From assembly GCA_036794825.1 (NCBI GenBank), contig DAIRGA010000018.1, positions 40,024-104,023 of the forward strand: DNA of 64,000 nt, written 5' to 3'. Position numbers and translations under genes: made by a program. Below, piece after piece: positions 25,221-34,700 of this stretch. Source of the DNA: RZYY01 sp036794825. Its GTDB lineage: Bacteria; Bacteroidota; Bacteroidia; Bacteroidales; 4484-276. Under the pieces are notes generated by a model that saw only the letters and a list, made by a program, of their open reading frames with translations, did no database searches and was not told the DNA's origin. Every line of letters begins with the position of its first letter. The stretch's first letter is position 1.

Positions 25221-26516
25221 CTATAAGCTCCAATAGGTTAATCTTTTGATTTTGTTCCGGTAAATTCCTTTTACATCCACCAGAATTGCGTCCTCTGAAG
25301 TTATTGATTCGAAATAATCTTCGGTCAGTTCACGGTATGGCTTGTGATTAACTGCCACAATTACAGCATCATAGATTCCGGTAATTGAATTCTTCAACTC
25401 AAAACCATACTCGTGTTTCACTTCAGCCGAACTGGCAAATAGGTCAACCACATCAACCTGAACACCATAGGATTCGAGTTCGGAAATAATGTCGGGAACG
25501 CGCGAGTTGCGTATGTCGCTCACATCTTCCTTGAAGGTCAGCCCCATCACCAGCACTTTACATCCCGAGATGGATTTTTGTGCTTTGATAAGCTTTTTCA
25601 CGGTTTGCTTGGCCACATAAAATCCCATCGAATCGTTTACAAAACGGCCGGAATTGATGATTTGGGGGTGATATTTATACTTTTTAGCCTTGTAAGCCAG
25701 GTAGTAAGGGTCAACACCGATGCAATGCCCGCCAACAAGACCGGGGTAAAAATGCAGGAAATTCCATTTGGTTCCGGCCGCTTCGAGGACATCGTAGGTA
25801 TTGATTCCCATCCGGTTGAAGATAATCGAGAGTTCATTCATCAGGGCAATGTTTACATCACGCTGAGTGTTTTCGATGATTTTGGCCGCCTCGGCCACTT
25901 TGATGGAGGGAGCCCGGTGAACGCCGGCTGTTACAACCAGTTCGTAGGTTTTGGCAATCATCTCCAAAGATTCGTCGTCGCATCCCGAAACCACTTTTAC
26001 GATGGTGGCCAGGGTATGGTGTTTGTCGCCCGGGTTAATTCTTTCGGGTGAAAATCCCACCTTGAAATCTTCTACAAATTTCAAACCCGACAGCTGCTCC
26101 AGAATCGGAATACAATCTTCCTCGGTTGCTCCGGGATAAACCGTTGACTCGTAAACCACATAGTCTCCCTTTTTCAGGATTTTGCCCACAGTGCGAGTGG
26201 CTGCAATCAAGGGGGTGAGGTCGGGCATGTTGCTGTCGTCGATGGGAGTGGGCACGGCCACAATGTGAAAATCGGCCTTGCGCAGATCCTCCGGATTGGC
26301 GGTAAAGAGAATGTCGCACCCTTCGAATGCCTCTTTGGGGAGTTCGTTACTTGGGTCAATTCCATTTTTCATCATCTCAATGCGGTCGGGCTTAATATCA
26401 AACCCGACTACTCCGGTCTTTTTGGCAAATTCGAGGGCAATCGGCAAACCTACATATCCCAAACCAATGAGCGATACCTTCGCCTCTTTCGTCAAAATTT
26501 TCTGGTAAATATTCAT
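25221..26516 (-). CDS. UDP-N-acetylhexosamine 6-dehydrogenase (WbpA/TviB/WbpO type)
   Basis: A 431-residue NAD-dependent nucleotide-sugar 6-dehydrogenase, oxidising C6 to the uronic acid in two steps. It has the Rossmann GLGYVGLPIALEFAKK (near 18), AVPTPIDDSNMPDL (near 88), YESTVYPGATEE (near 122), ENTQRDVNIALMNELS (near 215) and the catalytic-Cys motif VGGHCIGVDPYYLAYK (near 261). These features and the length match TviB/WbpO/WbpA, which use UDP-GlcNAc or UDP-GalNAc. It is last in a unit with a WbpD-like acetyltransferase and a WbpE-like aminotransferase, favouring UDP-GlcNAc as substrate. Confidence 0.9.
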   Translation of the reverse strand: MNIYQKILTKEAKVSLIGLGYVGLPIALEFAKKTGVVGFDIKPDRIEMMKNGIDPSNELPKEAFEGCDILFTANPEDLRKADFHIVAVPTPIDDSNMPDLTPLIAATRTVGKILKKGDYVVYESTVYPGATEEDCIPILEQLSGLKFVEDFKVGFSPERINPGDKHHTLATIVKVVSGCDDESLEMIAKTYELVVTAGVHRAPSIKVAEAAKIIENTQRDVNIALMNELSIIFNRMGINTYDVLEAAGTKWNFLHFYPGLVGGHCIGVDPYYLAYKAKKYKYHPQIINSGRFVNDSMGFYVAKQTVKKLIKAQKSISGCKVLVMGLTFKEDVSDIRNSRVPDIISELESYGVQVDVVDLFASSAEVKHEYGFELKNSITGIYDAVIVAVNHKPYRELTEDYFESITSEDAILVDVKGIYRNKIKRLTYWSL

Positions 26517-26554
26517 ACTTTTACTTTTATAATATAAAGTGTTTAATCATTGAT

Positions 26555-27130
26555 TTACAGCTTTCTAACCCTGTTTTCTCTCAATTCGTACTTCTCCTTG
26601 CTTTCGGGGCAAACGGCAAATCCGTCTTTATCAAACTCAAGCCTGTGGCCATATTCGCTCATCCAACCCATTTGCCGGGCGGGGTTGCCCACAACAAGGG
26701 CGTACGGCGGTACCTCTTTGGTTACCACAGCGCCTGCGCCAATAAAAGCAAACTCGCCGATATCGTGGCCGCAGACTATGGTTGCATTGGCGCCGATGGA
26801 AGCACCGCGTTTCACCAGGGTCTTTTCGTATTGACCGCGCCTTACAACAGCGCTGCGGGGGTTGCTCACATTGGTAAAAACCATGGACGGGCCAAGGAAT
26901 ACATCATCCTCACAAATCACGCCGGTGTAGATGGAAACGTTGTTCTGAACCTTCACGTTTTTTCCCAAAACCACTTTAGGTGAGATGACTACATTTTGAC
27001 CAATGTTGCAATTTTCGCCAATCATACAATCTTTCATCACATGCGAAAAGTGCCATATCATCGTGCCTTTGCCAATCGAACAGCCTTCATCAATAACGGC
27101 TGTTTCGTGTGCAAAAAATTCTTTTTCCAT
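26555..27130 (-). CDS. WbpD-like UDP-3-amino-sugar N-acetyltransferase
   Basis: A 191-residue left-handed beta-helix acyltransferase. The hexapeptide repeats run from about residue 15 to 130 (CSIGKGTMIWHFSHVM, NCNIGQNVVISP, GVICEDDVFLGPSMVFTNV), with the catalytic-type VKRGASIGANATIVCGHDIG and the KEVPPYALVVGNPARQMGW exit motif. The NPRSAVVRR insertion is characteristic of WbpD/WlbB, which acetylate the 3-amino group of UDP-2-acetamido-3-amino-2,3-dideoxyglucuronate. It is 3 bp downstream of the matching aminotransferase. Confidence 0.88.
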   Translation of the reverse strand: MEKEFFAHETAVIDEGCSIGKGTMIWHFSHVMKDCMIGENCNIGQNVVISPKVVLGKNVKVQNNVSIYTGVICEDDVFLGPSMVFTNVSNPRSAVVRRGQYEKTLVKRGASIGANATIVCGHDIGEFAFIGAGAVVTKEVPPYALVVGNPARQMGWMSEYGHRLEFDKDGFAVCPESKEKYELRENRVRKL

Positions 27131-27133
27131 GGA

Positions 27134-28264
27134 TTAACGGTTAGCGAATTCAAGGACAGCGGTGGTAATGTATTTCAGTTGTTCTTCATCCAGCTCGGTG
27201 TGCATGGGCAGCGAGATGACATGCTTTGCCAGGTGCTCTGTTACGGGGAAATCCCCCTCCTTGTAACGCGGATCCTGATAAGCTTTCTGAATGTGCATCG
27301 GAACGGGATAGTAAATCATGGCCGGAACATTCTTTGATGTAAGGAACTGCTGAAGTTCATCCCGGTTTAAATCACTGGTAACCAATGTGTATTGATGAAA
27401 AACGTGGGTAGTATTTTTTGCCCTGAAGGGGGTTTTCAACTTAGGGTGTCCGGCAAATGCGTTGTCATAATAATCAGCGGCAGCCTGACGGGCTTTGATA
27501 TACTCGTCGAGGTATTGCAGCTTTACCTTCAGCACAGCGGCCTGGATGCTGTCGAGCCGGGAATTGACACCGATGTGATCGTGGTAGTAACGGATGGTCA
27601 TGCCGTGGTTCACAACGCTTCGCATTTGTTTGGCCAGTTCGTCGTTGTTGGTGAAGATGGCGCCACCATCACCGAAACAGCCCAGGTTTTTGGAAGGGAA
27701 AAACGACATACCGGCAACATCGCCAATGGTTCCGGCTTTTTTGCGGGTTCCATCGCTGAAAATAAAATCGGATCCGATGGCCTGACAGGTATCTTCGATC
27801 ACATAAAGATTGTGTTCTGCCGCAATTTTCATGATCTCCTCCATATCAGCCGATTGGCCAAAGAGGTGCACAGGTACGATAGCTTTTGTTTTTGGGGTAA
27901 TGGCTTTGCGGATGGCGGCAGGATCAATATTAAAAGAATCGGGGTCAACATCTACCAGCACGGGGGTGAGTTTGAGCAATGCAATAACCTCAGCGGTGGC
28001 AATAAAAGTAAATGAAGTAGTAATTACTTCGTCGCCGGGCTTCAGGTCAAGTGCCATCATGGCTACCTGCAAGGCATCGGTTCCGTTGGCGCATGGAATT
28101 ACATGTTTTACACCGAGGTATTTTTCCAGATCGGCCTGAAAGCCATGCACAGCCGGTCCGTTAATGAATGAGGTCGTGTTGATCACATCCTGGATTGCGT
28201 GGTCAATTTCCTCTTTGATTTTGTCATATTGACCCTTTAGGTCAACCATCCGAATTTCTTTCAT
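27134..28264 (-). CDS. WbpE-like DegT/DnrJ/EryC1 nucleotide-sugar aminotransferase
   Basis: A 376-residue PLP aminotransferase of the DegT family. Visible motifs: NTTSFINGPAVHGFQADLEKYLG (near 30), CANGTDALQVAMMALDLKPGDEVI (near 58), the Asp-containing IEDTCQAIGSDF (near 156) and the PLP-lysine segment FFPSKNLGCFGDGG (near 188). In the WbpA-B-E-D pathway this enzyme aminates C3 of the 3-keto-glucuronic sugar. The next gene is the corresponding acetyltransferase, and the dehydrogenase follows. The 3-oxidase (WbpB) is not in the window. Confidence 0.9.
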   Translation of the reverse strand: MKEIRMVDLKGQYDKIKEEIDHAIQDVINTTSFINGPAVHGFQADLEKYLGVKHVIPCANGTDALQVAMMALDLKPGDEVITTSFTFIATAEVIALLKLTPVLVDVDPDSFNIDPAAIRKAITPKTKAIVPVHLFGQSADMEEIMKIAAEHNLYVIEDTCQAIGSDFIFSDGTRKKAGTIGDVAGMSFFPSKNLGCFGDGGAIFTNNDELAKQMRSVVNHGMTIRYYHDHIGVNSRLDSIQAAVLKVKLQYLDEYIKARQAAADYYDNAFAGHPKLKTPFRAKNTTHVFHQYTLVTSDLNRDELQQFLTSKNVPAMIYYPVPMHIQKAYQDPRYKEGDFPVTEHLAKHVISLPMHTELDEEQLKYITTAVLEFANR

Positions 28265-28298
28265 AAAACTAATAAGGTTAATTGTTTGAATTGTGCTG

Positions 28299-28306
28299 CA
28301 AACCTA
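28299..28306 (-). promoter_or_regulatory. -7 element for the aminotransferase-led sugar unit
   Basis: Reverse-strand TAGGTTTG followed by C, 34 bp before the ATG at 28264. An imperfect palindrome GACTGGCCGGTC (28319-28330) lies about 12 bp upstream, near the -33 position, and could be an operator. Confidence 0.45.
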
Positions 28307-28391
28307 ACCAATTTCTCCGACTGGCCGGTCAGAGCCGGTGTGGTTTAATGTATTTTCCACATAAACAGATGATTGCATCAAATTCAAGCTC

Positions 28392-28424
28392 AAAAAAAAA
28401 GCACCTTATCATTGGATAAAGTGC
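28392..28424 (-). terminator. Ferritin gene terminator
   Basis: On the reverse strand GCACTTTATC pairs with GATAAGGTGC (10 bp, one G-T wobble) around a CAAT loop. Nine T follow immediately. It is 26 bp downstream of the ferritin stop: a textbook intrinsic terminator. Confidence 0.88.
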
Positions 28425-28449
28425 CTTTTGAAAGTTTAAAAAATTCGGA

Positions 28450-28968
28450 TTATTCGCTGGCTTCTGCGGCAGCTTCTGCTGATGCAAGACCGGCAAGGAA
28501 ATTATCAATGTAGAAATTACCTGCTGTGGACCCGCTTAAGAGTTTAATCTTGTCAACCACACTGCGCACAAGACTTTCCTCTTCGATCTGCTCGGTAACA
28601 AACCATTGCAGGAAGTTGTTGGTGGTGTGATCTCTCTCTTCCAGACAAATGTCCACCAGGTCGTTGATCTTTTTGCTGACATGCTGCTCGTGTTTAAGCA
28701 CCTGATCAAACAACTCCTCCATGTTTTTGTACTGAGTGCCGGGTTGTGGAAGGGCCTGCAGCATTGCGTACCCGCCACGGTCGTTGAGGTAATGCACGAA
28801 TTTTAACTGGTGCATACGCTCCTCATCGCTGTGTTGATAGAGGAATCTGGCTGCACCCGACAATCCCTGTGATTCGCACCATGAGGCCATGGCCAGGTAA
28901 ATTCTTGAAGACTGTTCTTCCAATGCGATCTGATCGTTGATCGCGGCTTCCAATTTCTTTGATATCAT
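28450..28968 (-). CDS. ftnA: Bacterial non-haem ferritin
   Basis: A 172-residue iron-storage protein forming a 24-subunit shell with ferroxidase activity. With the ATG at 28966-28968 as start, the ferroxidase ligands fall on the classic FtnA positions: E17, E50, H53, E94, Q127 and E130, with E49 available for site C. No haem-ligating Met typical of bacterioferritin is apparent at the subunit interface. The upstream extension of the reading frame (32 codons) lacks similarity and is rejected. The C-terminal tail AEAAAEASE is a low-complexity extension. It has its own terminator and is a single-gene unit. Confidence 0.93.
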   Translation of the reverse strand: MISKKLEAAINDQIALEEQSSRIYLAMASWCESQGLSGAARFLYQHSDEERMHQLKFVHYLNDRGGYAMLQALPQPGTQYKNMEELFDQVLKHEQHVSKKINDLVDICLEERDHTTNNFLQWFVTEQIEEESLVRSVVDKIKLLSGSTAGNFYIDNFLAGLASAEAAAEASE

Positions 28969-29112
28969 AATTTTATGTTTTAAAGTATTTAATTTCAATT
29001 GCGTATCAAACAATGTTATCCGGCAAATGTTTGACTTCCGTTGATTTTTACCGGGAAGAAGCAAACGTCAGGATTTCATTGTTTCATCTATTTTTACCAA
29101 AAAAAACAACAC

Positions 29113-30540
29113 ATGACCTGGCTGATCATTTGGATATTGCTGTACCTGATCTTGATCGTTGTCTTTACTCTCCGGCATGTCAGGACAAATGATCCTGAGA
29201 GCTACCTGGTTAACAACCGCGCCACACGCACGCTTCCGCTGGTATTCACCACCCTGGCAACATTTGTGGGTGGCGGTACCTCCATGGGCCTGATGGCCAT
29301 GGGCTATGAATCGGGGTTTGCGGCGATAGGCATTGGCATTGCCTATGTAATCGGATTTTTCATTCTTGCCCGTTTTGCCGCAAAAATCAACCGGCTTGGT
29401 TTTGCCTTTTCGCTCTACTCCCTGCCGGGTTTTCTCAACCTCAGCTATACCGAAGACAGCGACAGGAAACATGCCCGCTATTTTTCATCGGTGGTGAGCG
29501 GGGTCAATATTTTCATCTTCTTTTTTCTTTTGGCAGCGCAATTTGTGGGCATGGCTTCGCTGCTTAAATACTCGTTTGATCTTGGTTATCAATCGGCCGC
29601 CATCATTTCTTGTTTGATCGTAATCTTTTACACAGCGCTGGCCGGGCTTTCCGGAGTGATTATTACGGATATGATTCAGTTTGTGATCATTATCCTTATG
29701 ATCGTGCTGATTTTTATCCCCGGAATCATTGTTGATACTGATGGCCTTTCCCGTCTTTCTGAACTTCCCGAAACCATGCTGTACGGAACACAGTACGGAT
29801 GGGGTTTTTTGATCGGGCTGCTGTTGTTCCTTTCGCCCTCGGTGATGGTAAGAATGGATATCTGGCAAAGAATACTGGCGGCGCGTGATGCCAGAACAGC
29901 CCGTCGCGCCAGTATCATATCGGGGCTGGGAATGTTGCCGTTTTATATCATTTTTCCACTGGTTGGCATGGCGGTAAGGCTCTATTCCGAAGATGAAATC
30001 CTCTCGAAGGATGTAGCCTATATTTTTCTGAACCGTCACAGCAACGAGTATATTCTTGGGTTTGCGGTGGTTGGTCTGCTGGCTGCCTTGATGTCGTCCG
30101 CCGATAGCTTTCTCAACATTATCTCCATTTCGGCCATGAAGGATTTTGCGGGCTGGAAAAAGAAGTTGAACCCTGTTTTGAACCGAAAACCTCACGTAAG
30201 CATAAGGATCGCTACCATTGTATTTGGATTTATTGCTCTTTTTATAGCACTGGCATTTCCCAAAATCGTTGACCTGATGGTGGTAGGTATCGGAACGATC
30301 GTAATTTTTGTTCCCGTTACCCTGCTTGCCCTTTTGCGGCCCGAAGTCCATCGTTACAAAAGAGCAGCACTTGCCAGCATTCTGAGCGGCTTTGTTGTTA
30401 ATCTGGTTTTCTTTGTAACCGGAGTGGTGAATCCCGAAATTTTTGAACCCAAATCATCCTTTATTCCCGCTTTTATGGTTGCGGGGATTGTTTTGCTTGC
30501 GGATGTTTATCGCATCAACCATCAAAAACCAAACGGATAA
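29113..30540 (+). CDS. Sodium:solute symporter (SSS family)
   Basis: A 475-residue integral membrane transporter of the SSS/SLC5 family, with about thirteen hydrophobic helices starting directly after the ATG (MTWLIIWILLYLILIVVF). Family signs are TTLATFVGGGTSMGLMAMGYESG (near 46) in TM2, the GLSGVIITDMIQFVIIIL segment (near 180) and LLAALMSSADSFLNIISISAM (near 325), which holds the Na2-site Ser residues. The substrate is not predictable: sugars, amino acids and carboxylates are all possible. I take the ATG at 29113 and not the longer frame from 29041, whose added 24 residues are hydrophilic. Its stop overlaps tadA (TAATG). Confidence 0.88.
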   Translation: MTWLIIWILLYLILIVVFTLRHVRTNDPESYLVNNRATRTLPLVFTTLATFVGGGTSMGLMAMGYESGFAAIGIGIAYVIGFFILARFAAKINRLGFAFSLYSLPGFLNLSYTEDSDRKHARYFSSVVSGVNIFIFFFLLAAQFVGMASLLKYSFDLGYQSAAIISCLIVIFYTALAGLSGVIITDMIQFVIIILMIVLIFIPGIIVDTDGLSRLSELPETMLYGTQYGWGFLIGLLLFLSPSVMVRMDIWQRILAARDARTARRASIISGLGMLPFYIIFPLVGMAVRLYSEDEILSKDVAYIFLNRHSNEYILGFAVVGLLAALMSSADSFLNIISISAMKDFAGWKKKLNPVLNRKPHVSIRIATIVFGFIALFIALAFPKIVDLMVVGIGTIVIFVPVTLLALLRPEVHRYKRAALASILSGFVVNLVFFVTGVVNPEIFEPKSSFIPAFMVAGIVLLADVYRINHQKPNG

Positions 30541-30989
30541 TGCTGAATCTTTTTTCTGACGAATATTTTATGAAAGAGGCGCTGAAAGAGGCGCGGGAAG
30601 CTATGGCCAAAGACGAAGTGCCGGTTGGCGCTGTGATTGTTTGCAACAACCGGGTGATAGCCCGTGCCCACAATCTCACCGAACGGCTTACCGATGTTAC
30701 GGCCCACGCCGAAATGCAGGCTTTCACGGCTGCCTCCAACTTTCTTGGCAGTAAATACCTCGATGGCTGCACGCTGTATGTAACCATCGAACCCTGTGTG
30801 ATGTGTGCCGGGGCAGCTTACTGGACACAGATCAGCAAAGTTGTTTTCGGGGCTTTCGATCCAAAAAAAGGATTTACGCTGATGGGTAAAAACCTGCTGC
30901 ACCCCAAAACCGATCTGGTGAGCGGGGTTTTGCAAAATGAATGTGGGTCATTGTTACAGGAGTTCTTCAAAAGGAAAAGGAATCTATAA
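30540..30989 (+). CDS. tadA: tRNA adenosine(34) deaminase TadA
   Basis: Zinc deaminase that converts A34 to inosine in tRNA-Arg(ACG). The 149-residue product has the cytidine-deaminase-fold signature: H56 and E58 in THAE-type AHAEMQAF, then EPCVMCAGA with C86 and C89 as zinc ligands. KDEVPVGAVIVCNN near residue 25 is the usual N-terminal strand. The ATG overlaps the TAA of the symporter gene, so the two are translationally coupled, an unexpected pairing. A cytosine or guanine deaminase is less likely given the length and motif context. Confidence 0.93.
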   Translation: MLNLFSDEYFMKEALKEAREAMAKDEVPVGAVIVCNNRVIARAHNLTERLTDVTAHAEMQAFTAASNFLGSKYLDGCTLYVTIEPCVMCAGAAYWTQISKVVFGAFDPKKGFTLMGKNLLHPKTDLVSGVLQNECGSLLQEFFKRKRNL

Positions 30990-31044
30990 TCATGAATGAC
31001 AATAATTTTTACACAAATGGTTTTGATACTATTCTCGGCTTTCT

Positions 31045-31085
31045 CCGCAAAATTTGCGGTGAAAAGCGGCTTAATCTCCGCAAAT
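31045..31085 (+). repeat. Alternative inverted repeats upstream of the exonuclease
   Basis: ATTTGCGG (31052-31059) can pair either with the adjacent CCGCAAAA (31045-31052) or with CCGCAAAT (31078-31085). This gives two mutually exclusive hairpins. They lie between tadA and the -7 box of the next gene. No U-run follows, so I do not call a terminator. Confidence 0.5.
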
Positions 31086-31095
31086 CAAATCCGGT

Positions 31096-31104
31096 TATCT
31101 TTGC
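31096..31104 (+). promoter_or_regulatory. -7 element for the DEDDh exonuclease
   Basis: TATCTTTGC, a perfect TAnnTTTGC box, 21 bp before the ATG at 31126. No -33 TTTG is seen. The inverted repeats at 31045-31085 lie just upstream, at the usual place for an operator. Confidence 0.5.
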
Positions 31105-31125
31105 CCCAAATAAACCAGTTGCGAT

Positions 31126-31719
31126 ATGCCCTACCTTGTCCTTGACCTTGAAATGACCGGCCCCGAACCGGATTACAACGAAATCATCCAGATTGGCGCC
31201 GAAATTTATGATGATGAATGGAAATTCCGGGGTGAGTTCCTCAGCAATGTTTATCCTGAAAATGAGGATGCTTTTTCTGATCATTCGGAACAAATCCACG
31301 GGATTTCGATAGATGATCTGGAGGAGGCGCCGATGGCTTACGAAGTGCTGGAAGAGTTTGAAAAATGGCTCCGCAAAAGCCTTTTCCTGCGCGAACAGGA
31401 TTCGTTGAAAAGCATCGTCATTTGCGGCCAGAGCATCATCAACGATATCAATTTCCTGAGTTACGCCTACAAAAAGGAGAAAATGCCGTGGCCCTTCTCC
31501 TTCCGGATGCTTGAACTGAGCAGCATATCGCATTATGCCTTTATGATCCTCGAAAACAATGGGAAAAAGGCGCCCCGCTCGCACAGCCTCGCCAACGTTG
31601 CGGCCTACTTTGGCTTTGAGCGCGAAGGAGATACCCATAATGCTTTGGAAGATGCAAGGCTTACGGCAAAGTGTTTCATTGCGCTGAACGACCTGGCAAA
31701 GAAAGTCGTTCTCCGTTAA
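31126..31719 (+). CDS. DEDDh-type 3'-5' exonuclease
   Basis: A 197-residue RNase T/DnaQ-fold exonuclease. Exo I: LVLDLEMTGPEPDYNEIIQIG with D7 and E9. Exo II: ICGQSIINDINFL (D near 109). Exo III: HNALEDARLTA (H near 170, D near 175). This matches the DEDDh class (DnaQ, RNase T, ExoX, oligoribonuclease). The length and the absence of extra domains suggest a stand-alone RNase T- or Orn-like enzyme acting on short RNA or DNA ends; I cannot choose between them. It has its own promoter. Confidence 0.85.
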   Translation: MPYLVLDLEMTGPEPDYNEIIQIGAEIYDDEWKFRGEFLSNVYPENEDAFSDHSEQIHGISIDDLEEAPMAYEVLEEFEKWLRKSLFLREQDSLKSIVICGQSIINDINFLSYAYKKEKMPWPFSFRMLELSSISHYAFMILENNGKKAPRSHSLANVAAYFGFEREGDTHNALEDARLTAKCFIALNDLAKKVVLR

Positions 31720-31756
31720 AACTTCCTTAGTCGTATTTGAATGTAGTTCTTACGGA

Positions 31757-34700
31757 TCAATCCGCCGGAAAAACACACTCAGGAAACTGAATCATGGCAT
31801 CTGATGTTGTTTTGATAAAATAGGCTTTTCCGGGCACCAATTGTTGCAGATAATCAACGCCATACTGCGGTAAAAATACCTGGCTGGTCGCGATTCCCTG
31901 AATGTAGATAAGGTTCTCACCCAGTTGATCCATAATCTCATTGGTCGAAATCGCACAATCTATTGGAATATGAAGAATGTTCAGTCCTGAAGGCAACAGG
32001 GCAGTTTTTTGCGGATTTGGCTGACCAGAAATAGTAAGCACAGCATCAGAGGTCATTTTAACCACATACCCGGCATCGGGGTTCCAATTTCCGAGCGTGT
32101 TGATGTCCTCCCCGGGCCAGAACAATCCATCATTGTTGTATAAAATTATGAGATTGCCGTCAACAGGCTGAAGCATTGTTTCGAGATCCTGATTTGAAGG
32201 AATAATATGAGAAGAAATACCGCTCCACCCGGCAGGAAGGTTGATTGTAAATTCAACCGGAGGTAGAACATGGATCAGATTTTCAATCTGGTAAGCATCA
32301 AAAGTATTTCCATCAGACACCTGCAGCGAAACGGAATAGTAACCCGGTTGCAGATAGATGTGTACAGGGTGCTGTTCATCGGATTGATTTCCGTCGCCAA
32401 AATCCCAAAGCCAGGTTGTAACCGAATCAGCCGGCAGCGAGAGATCAGTGAACTGCACTGCAAGCGGTGCATAACCCATTGTGGCATCCACATCAAAATA
32501 GGCAAAGGGCTCGTACTGACCATTCACTATGATGGTGCTTTCCATCATCGGGAGATAATTGGAAGAATACCTGGTGACTTCAAAAGCAAAAACACCTTCG
32601 GGTAGTTCGGTTGTTGGAACAGATATTTGGTAATTTCCTGAACCGTTGGGTGTCACAACCTGCGACCAGAGGTAAAGTTCTTCCGGGTTCCTGCTCCCTG
32701 AGGGTGCAGTAACAACAATGGTGCTTTCTATCGAGGCTTCGCCATCGGTTTGTTGTTCTCCAATATTGTAGTCCATTATCGTCGGAGGATTTTTAGTCCA
32801 GTTTACCTGTTTGTAAACCGTTTCTCCGGTAGCCGGATCCATAAAATCAATGTAATCGAGCTGAACAGCTACGCATAATATACCTGAATTTGGCGGACCG
32901 GGCTGATACTGAATAGTTGAGTGATGAGAACTAACCGCAACATAATGGCCAACTGTAGCACCATCAGCCAGTTTTTGATTCAGCAGGATAATCACATCTG
33001 CGCTGTCTCTGAGGTTTCGGCCAATCTGATTGTAAGGCCTTTCGGTGTAACGCGTTACGGTTCCATCCTTGAGTTTGGGATCCCGGTTCATCATATCCCG
33101 AATTGCATTAGTCAGCGAGTCATCAAAAGTACCCTGCCCCTGTGTAGTTCCGGCTCTTCGGGCAATTCGCCGGATGGAATCTGAGATGCTTGTATAGCCA
33201 TTTCCGCCGGCTCTTTTATTGAGCCAGTCGAGGCAAACAGCGGCGCTTGTAGGGCCACAGATATCGTTGGAAATATCATTGTTGTTTGCGTCGGTTGCCG
33301 TTATGGTATCCTGGTCAACGTGGCGAAGCTGTCTTACAAAATCAAATCCACCCAATGGACGAGCGCCAAGTTCGAGTAAATCAAGGCCCTCTTCATCCGC
33401 AGAAAAATCTATCTTGATGAAATCGTCAGGAATGATAGATCCACCAATCAATTTTGACTCATCCTCGTTGATTTTGAGGAGATAAGGAGGTGGGTCGAAA
33501 AAGATACTGGTCGCTCCGGTGTAGATTTTCCCGTTCTTGCCGTAAGCTTCTGCTTCGAGATTTACAAAAATATCGAAAAATGAATCAACCTGCCATTGAA
33601 CATGCCAGCCGTTGCCTGACCCTATGGGAGAATATGTTCCGGCTGAAGTCACAGACCCGTCGGTATCTGTTCCGATGTGAATACGGTCGGTGCCGCCCTG
33701 AGGCGTGGCAAAAAACATCACCGAATCCACCAAATGCCTGGCAATTGGAACAACAACCTGAATATCCACCAGATTATTGGTTACCCGTTCAAGGGGATAG
33801 GGAGTGATAAAATCAACCGGTCCGGCTGGTAGTATTTCAACCGGATAAGGATCGCTCACTACATCACCGGTACAATTAATGCTTACCATATAATCGGCTG
33901 GGGATAGGTCAGGACAGGTAAAAATCACTAAAGTATCTGACCAGAAGGTAACTTCTTCCTGAAAACCAATTCCATTGAAAAGGATTGCTGATTGGGCGCT
34001 CTGTTCTTTAAAGTGAGAACCGGTAACACGAATCTGCTCACTGAAGCTCATCTGAATATCCTCAATTTTCGCAATCAAAGGTCTTACCGGTAATCTTTCG
34101 ACAATAAATTCCCTTTGCCATGCATGGCCGGAAGCATCAATAGCTCTTATTCTAACCCATTTTAAACCTGGTTCGCCGAGGTTGACGGTTATCGGATCGA
34201 AATCAGGACCGGCGACTACGTATTCATATCCCGGCAGGTTTATATCTTCTTCTTCAGGGCAGATGATGATGTTGCCAGGAATGGTACCATCATCGAACAA
34301 CTCGCCGGTATAACCGGTGATCTGGCCGGTTTCAGGATTGAGGTAACCATGCTGAATTCCCCCATCTCCCCAGGGATCCATAAAATCCACTCGGATTGTG
34401 CCATTTTCCTCCGGCCATTTTTTGATCGAATTAAAAGTTACCTGGTGCCCTGCTTGTCCAGTCGGTGTATTGTAGTAAAATGTAGTGAGCACGTCCTGCT
34501 TTTTTTCCAGTTCAGCGCGCATCTCCTGCCAGTTGAACGGGTTTTGCAAATTCACACGGTACCTGTCGCCATGAGCCGCTATCCAGCTATTCAGACCGCT
34601 TACAACATCCTCGTAATGTGCACCAAACATATTCGTGCCGTCTTCAAGTACGCGCTGACTGGTTTTAAAAACTTCATACAACTGATCGTAAAGCTGGTCA

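Noticed and set aside
26035..28139. Several 90-200 codon forward frames across the sugar-nucleotide genes
   Set aside because: All lie opposite well-recognised enzymes and show no family motif.
28319..28330. Palindrome GACTGGCCGGTC upstream of the aminotransferase unit
   Set aside because: Only an imperfect 12-mer and a single copy; mentioned with the promoter but not called as an operator.
29485..30351. A 288-codon open frame antisense to the symporter gene
   Set aside because: Its protein is rich in His, Lys, Asn and Gln with no hydrophobic core and mirrors the codon bias of the symporter; a shadow frame.
30941..31156. 71-codon frame across the tadA-exonuclease gap
   Set aside because: It overlaps both genes and covers the inverted repeats and the -7 box; no similarity to a known family.
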